Source of the DNA: Echinococcus granulosus
Lineage: Eukaryota > Platyhelminthes > Cestoda > Cyclophyllidea > Taeniidae
Reading direction: 5' to 3'
DNA length: 64,000 nt
NCBI RefSeq assembly: GCF_000524195.1
Contig: NW_020170402.1
Coordinates: 626,583-690,582, forward strand
The stretch's first letter is position 1. Every line of letters begins with the position of its first letter. Below, piece by piece: positions 60,460-64,000 of this stretch. The position numbers and the translations under genes are program-made. The notes under the pieces were generated by a model. It searched no databases and was not told the origin of the DNA. It was given only the letters and a program-made list of their open reading frames with translations.

Positions 60460-60640
60460 TAACGCAGTAGTGGTTTATCCCTTGGTATTGGTGAGGCGCC
60501 ACTTTTGTACCTCGCTGGGTGGGCTGGCCTTCGGGTCATTCCAGTGGTCCAGACACTTTTGTGTTGAATATACATTCTGCCCGAGTATTGTGTCTTCTTT
60601 CGTCTTCAGGGAAGTCTCGGGACGCTACATCTATCTCTTG
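60460..60640 (+). mobile_element. Solo LTR-like copy, subfamily B
   Basis: Well preserved: 'ggtttatcccttggtattgg', 'gaggcgccacttttgtacc', 'gctgggtgggctggccttcg', 'catacattctgcccgagtat'-like block and 'cgtcttcagggaagtctcgg'. It serves as the best subfamily-B example in the window. Confidence 0.75.
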
Positions 60641-61564
60641 TAATTTTTTTTGAATTTTACAGCTCTGGCATCAAGGCAATCCTCAGTAGTAATTTTGTAC
60701 TCCGAGGTAGTCTACGACATGTATCGGCTCGCACACACGGAGAAGCCCAAAATTAGTGTAGAAACGGATCTCTCCCCTCCCCCCCCCTCGAAGCTTTAAC
60801 ACTGTCTAAATTCTCCACACTGGTAAATCCTGAATTGAGGAAGCCAGGGTCAAATCGGCACACAATACTTCCGACTTCTGCCTTTTGAATCCTCTGTCCC
60901 GAGATACGTGTTTCGCACTCAGCTTTGGGCATCCGCGTAATACCAGAGAAGTCAGTCACCTAAGCACATCCCCCCACCCCTCGATGCAATAACAAGGAAT
61001 GGGTGAAAAATAGTTTATTAACCTTAAGGTAGACTCAATAATATGTATATATAATGCATGAGGATGCAAGCAGAATACGTGTGAAAAGTAGACATGATGC
61101 GAGGTTCCTCGCCTTTAAAATCCACAGATTTCTTCTCTCGTCAACGTCTCCTCTTCATCAGTTCTCCAAGAGTTAATTAATCCGTCAAAGACAAGAATGC
61201 GAGAAAAAAACATCTTCATCGAATTTACTCCATTATCCAGATGCAAAACGCGTATGGGCGCGTAGGAAGGAGGGAAAGGAGCAGGTCTGACGCGGGTGGA
61301 TGAAAGGGGAAGTTATGGACGCTTCGTGTTTGACACAGCACAAACAACACGGACGAAACAGAGTAAGGTTGGGTGGATAGGGGTGGAGCGGAGCGGAGGC
61401 GAGAGTATGAATCGGAGAAAGACTGGCGCGATGGATTAAATAAAATAGCGTCTCTACGGATCAGTACAGAACAGGGCAATGTGGTGTGGTAGAATCAGAA
61501 AAATACATGTGCGGCGAGTGTCTATCGATTGGGTGATTCAGTGGGTGAGTGAATTCAAGTATCT

Positions 61565-64000
61565 CTATTGGTCTTGCTTGCTGTGTGCTGAAGTGACATG
61601 AGACTTCATGTGAGCATTCCTGCTCTTCACTTTGGCAAAGCAGCGGCCACACTTACGACAGGGGAACCCCTCCACACTCCCCTCCCTCGCCGCCTCCACC
61701 ACTGTCACTACCGCCGTCGTCGTCTCTAGCTCATGCGCCGTAGGAGCACCATGTTCTTCAAACTCACGAATCTAAAAATTACGAAGGCACATCGTTACCA
61801 CGTTCTCATCATTCGACAGCGCAGTTAGTACGAAACCATTCGGTTCTACTCACGACAGGAGGTGGGAGGTCGATGTGTTTCCTGCGCAAATTGTACGACA
61901 CCGAGGACGCAACACCCCCCTCAACACCCAAGGCGGGGGGCACTTCAAGGCCAAATGGCGCTCGATGGAAAGGGTTTTCCAGATCAGTAAGGTCACAGAT
62001 CTGGTTGATGGGTGGATGAGCCGCCTCTTCGGGTACAGGTCGCTCGCTGCGTGTTGGAACACTCTTGCGATGCACCCGACCTCGGTAGCTAGTAATGTAG
62101 AACCGCATTACAACAAGTGATGGATACTAATCTGACTAGTAAAAGAAACCCACCGATTGACCTCATGAGGTGTGTTCATTCGTTTCCAGACGTAGTAGAA
62201 TTCGACGCAAGCTTTCACCGATTTATTCATTCCATAGGCTCGGAGCTCGGCTGAAACTTGTTGAAAGTCCTTGTCGTGACGACGAAGACTAGTCTGAAAT
62301 TTCTCAATCTCTTCTGTAGTCCAGTACTCCGTTTCTGAAAATAAAAAAGGGGTGAATAATCAATATTTCCGGAAACTGACCCACCGGAGTAGACCCGATC
62401 AAATATGGTGAAGGACTCGTGCAGCAGGGCACGCAGCGTCATCTCGAAATCGCCCTGGAATTTGCAAAGCAAATGGAAGGTGTACTCCATGTTGAGACCG
62501 CAGTTCCTAACCACTGGGGAACGTGCCAAATTCATAAGGTTGGCCACTAAACAAGCGAATAAAGCATTCGAGTTATTCAAAACATGAACACACAAGTAGA
62601 CTGTGAGTAGTAAGGCTCACAAGATTCCCTCGTTTTAAGATCATTTTCATCGATATTCTTTGGATTCCAGACAAGAATATCGTATACACGAGTATCATCA
62701 TGGTAAGCACCGACAACATCAACGAATTCTGGCACCTCCGCCTGATAGGCAGTTCCAACGTTGATTTTCCTACAAGTTAAATAAACTTGCTGCTCAAAAC
62801 GAAATGTAGAGATGAATTCTCAGCCGTGAAAGTGAGAACGCACGGTTCAAAGTTACTGGGCACACCGATGTCTTCAACAATGTCGTCCTCAGATTCGTCC
62901 GCATCTTCCTCATCTTCGTCCACGCGGGGACGCACCGGTGAGGCTTCGGAACAACAACAACAAGAGGATGATGAGGAAGAGTGGGGGAGGTTATTAGTGG
63001 CATTTGCGTTGATGGCAGCAATAGTGGTAGCGGTGCCAGTTCGGTGTGGTGAATGAGTACTCGCCTCCTCCGTATTAGGCGTGTCTTTCCTTCCGCCCGC
63101 CACGCCACCACTAGCCTCCGCCACAGACAACATTGAGGTGAGTTCATCATCCTCGTCCCCGAAAAAGAGCGGTTTTGAAGCCCGGCACCCTTCCTCTTCT
63201 GCCAATTCTGGTGTCATTGCACGCATGGCAACTGTTGGTGGAGCCCCATCGTCAACGACAACACTACTACTCAAGGTCTAAAGGGAAATAAGGTAAAGAA
63301 TAAATTATTAACACTATGTTCCAGCTCATTTATCCATATTCCCATGATTTTTTACGGCTTCATGGTTGACTTGAGATACCATATTAAGCATTTCAGACTT
63401 CTTCTTTGCATAAAACTCACCCTGGAGGAAATGTCGAACAAGTTTTTGACAAAAGCTGGCGCTGATTTCGGCGGACCAGGTGGAGAGATGTGAACTGCTA
63501 CCGAGGCAGCAAAAACAGAGGTCTTGTGGACTCTGGCGGCAGTCGTTGCACAAGAAGAGGTACCGACAGCTCCAGTGGTAGTAGAAACACGAAGTTGGGA
63601 AGTAGCTGTGCGCGGCAGGCGTTTGAAGCGAGCGATCGATGAGAAGAGGCCCGAGCCGCGACGATTGGGCGAGAGCATCGGAGGTGGAGTGTATGGTGGC
63701 GGTTCTAGCAGAGTCCCCAATCCTGCTGCTCCCATCAATGCCGTACTGGCTTCGCCGCCACCTAAACCATCACTGGGGCCATTCACAGTCCACAAACGCG
63801 GTGAACGAAGTCGAGATGGATTTATTCGGTGGGTAAACTGCAGTAATGAAGAACATGTGCAAGAATGCAGAAAAGGAACCCTAGTTTAACGAGGATCAAG
63901 GCTCTAACCGAAGGAATGACAATGGGAGCCGGTTTCCGCTTGACCTTCTTTAACACCGAGGCTGATGATGATGATGCAGACAGTGGTGGAGTTTGTGGGA
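61565..64000 (-). CDS. ELM2-SANT-C2H2 co-repressor (MIDEAS/TRERF1/ZNF541 type), 5' end beyond window
   Basis: Scaffolds of this type hold HDAC1/2 in the mitotic deacetylase complex (MiDAC) in the nucleus. Exons, 5' to 3': 63909-64000 (partial), 63421-63837, 62844-63277, 62621-62769, 62385-62546, 62154-62334, 61854-62088, 61565-61771 (stop TAG). That is about 625 codons, all phases consistent. Features in order: Ser/Pro-rich N-terminal region, an acidic stretch (DEDEEDADESEDD), ELM2 (INVGTAYQAEVPEF ... NLARSPVVRNCGLNMEY), SANT (TEYWTTEEIEKFQ ... CVEFYYVWKRM), and a single C-terminal C2H2 finger (FPCRKCGRCFAKVKSRNAHM, then KSH). ELM2, SANT and this finger together separate it from MTA, RCOR and MIER proteins, which lack the terminal finger. 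Confidence 0.87.

Overview
This 64-kb window is eukaryotic, intron-rich and about 43-45% GC by eye. It most likely comes from a parasitic flatworm, probably a tapeworm. That is an inference from three things: very small introns (33-37 nt in the two cofilin genes) beside kb-scale ones, splice acceptors placed directly before several start codons (as expected for spliced-leader trans-splicing), and a ~1-kb LTR-bearing non-autonomous element resembling the terminal-repeat retrotransposons in miniature (TRIMs) described from taeniid tapeworms. I found no prokaryotic features, rRNA, tRNA or CRISPR array. A 100-N assembly gap lies at 31890-31989.

Layout. 0-6 kb: gene-poor, with retroelement debris and a truncated TRIM-like copy. 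6.3-11.5 kb (-): a gene resembling the centriole protein HYLS1, its intron region carrying a complete TRIM-like element (8.39-9.48 kb). 12.6-16.0 kb (-): CDK11/PITSLRE kinase, all six coding exons resolved. 17.5-19.5 kb: a solo LTR and a second complete TRIM-like element. 19.8-23.9 kb (+): 3' half of a CPED1-like PC-esterase gene, with uncertain 5' exons. 25.0-25.8 kb (+): synaptobrevin (VAMP). 26-32.9 kb: mostly non-coding, with one unassigned terminal exon, a simple repeat, two oppositely oriented solo LTRs and the gap. 32.95-43.08 kb (+): integrin beta, nine coding exons, 850 aa. 43.7-44.5 kb (+): mitochondrial GatC. 45.1-45.5 kb (-): an unassigned His/Gln-rich exon. 47.1-52.7 kb (+): a torsin-activating LAP1/TOR1AIP-like inner nuclear membrane protein. 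56.3-59.7 kb (-): two tandem ADF/cofilin genes. 61.6-64.0 kb (-): an ELM2-SANT-C2H2 co-repressor of the MIDEAS/TRERF1/ZNF541 type, running off the right edge.

Exon joins were made by hand from GT/AG sites and reading phase. For CDK11, integrin beta, GatC, both cofilins and the ELM2-SANT gene every junction is phase-consistent. LAP1 has one weak donor. HYLS1, CPED1 and VAMP lack a resolved middle or 5' end.

The genes are unrelated housekeeping and cell-biology genes: cell cycle and splicing kinase, adhesion receptor, actin turnover, nuclear envelope, vesicle fusion, chromatin and mitochondrial translation. No operon logic is evident, though integrin beta and GatC lie only 0.6 kb apart on the same strand. 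The most distinctive content is the TRIM-like family, with terminal repeats, a candidate primer-binding site and a polypurine tract.
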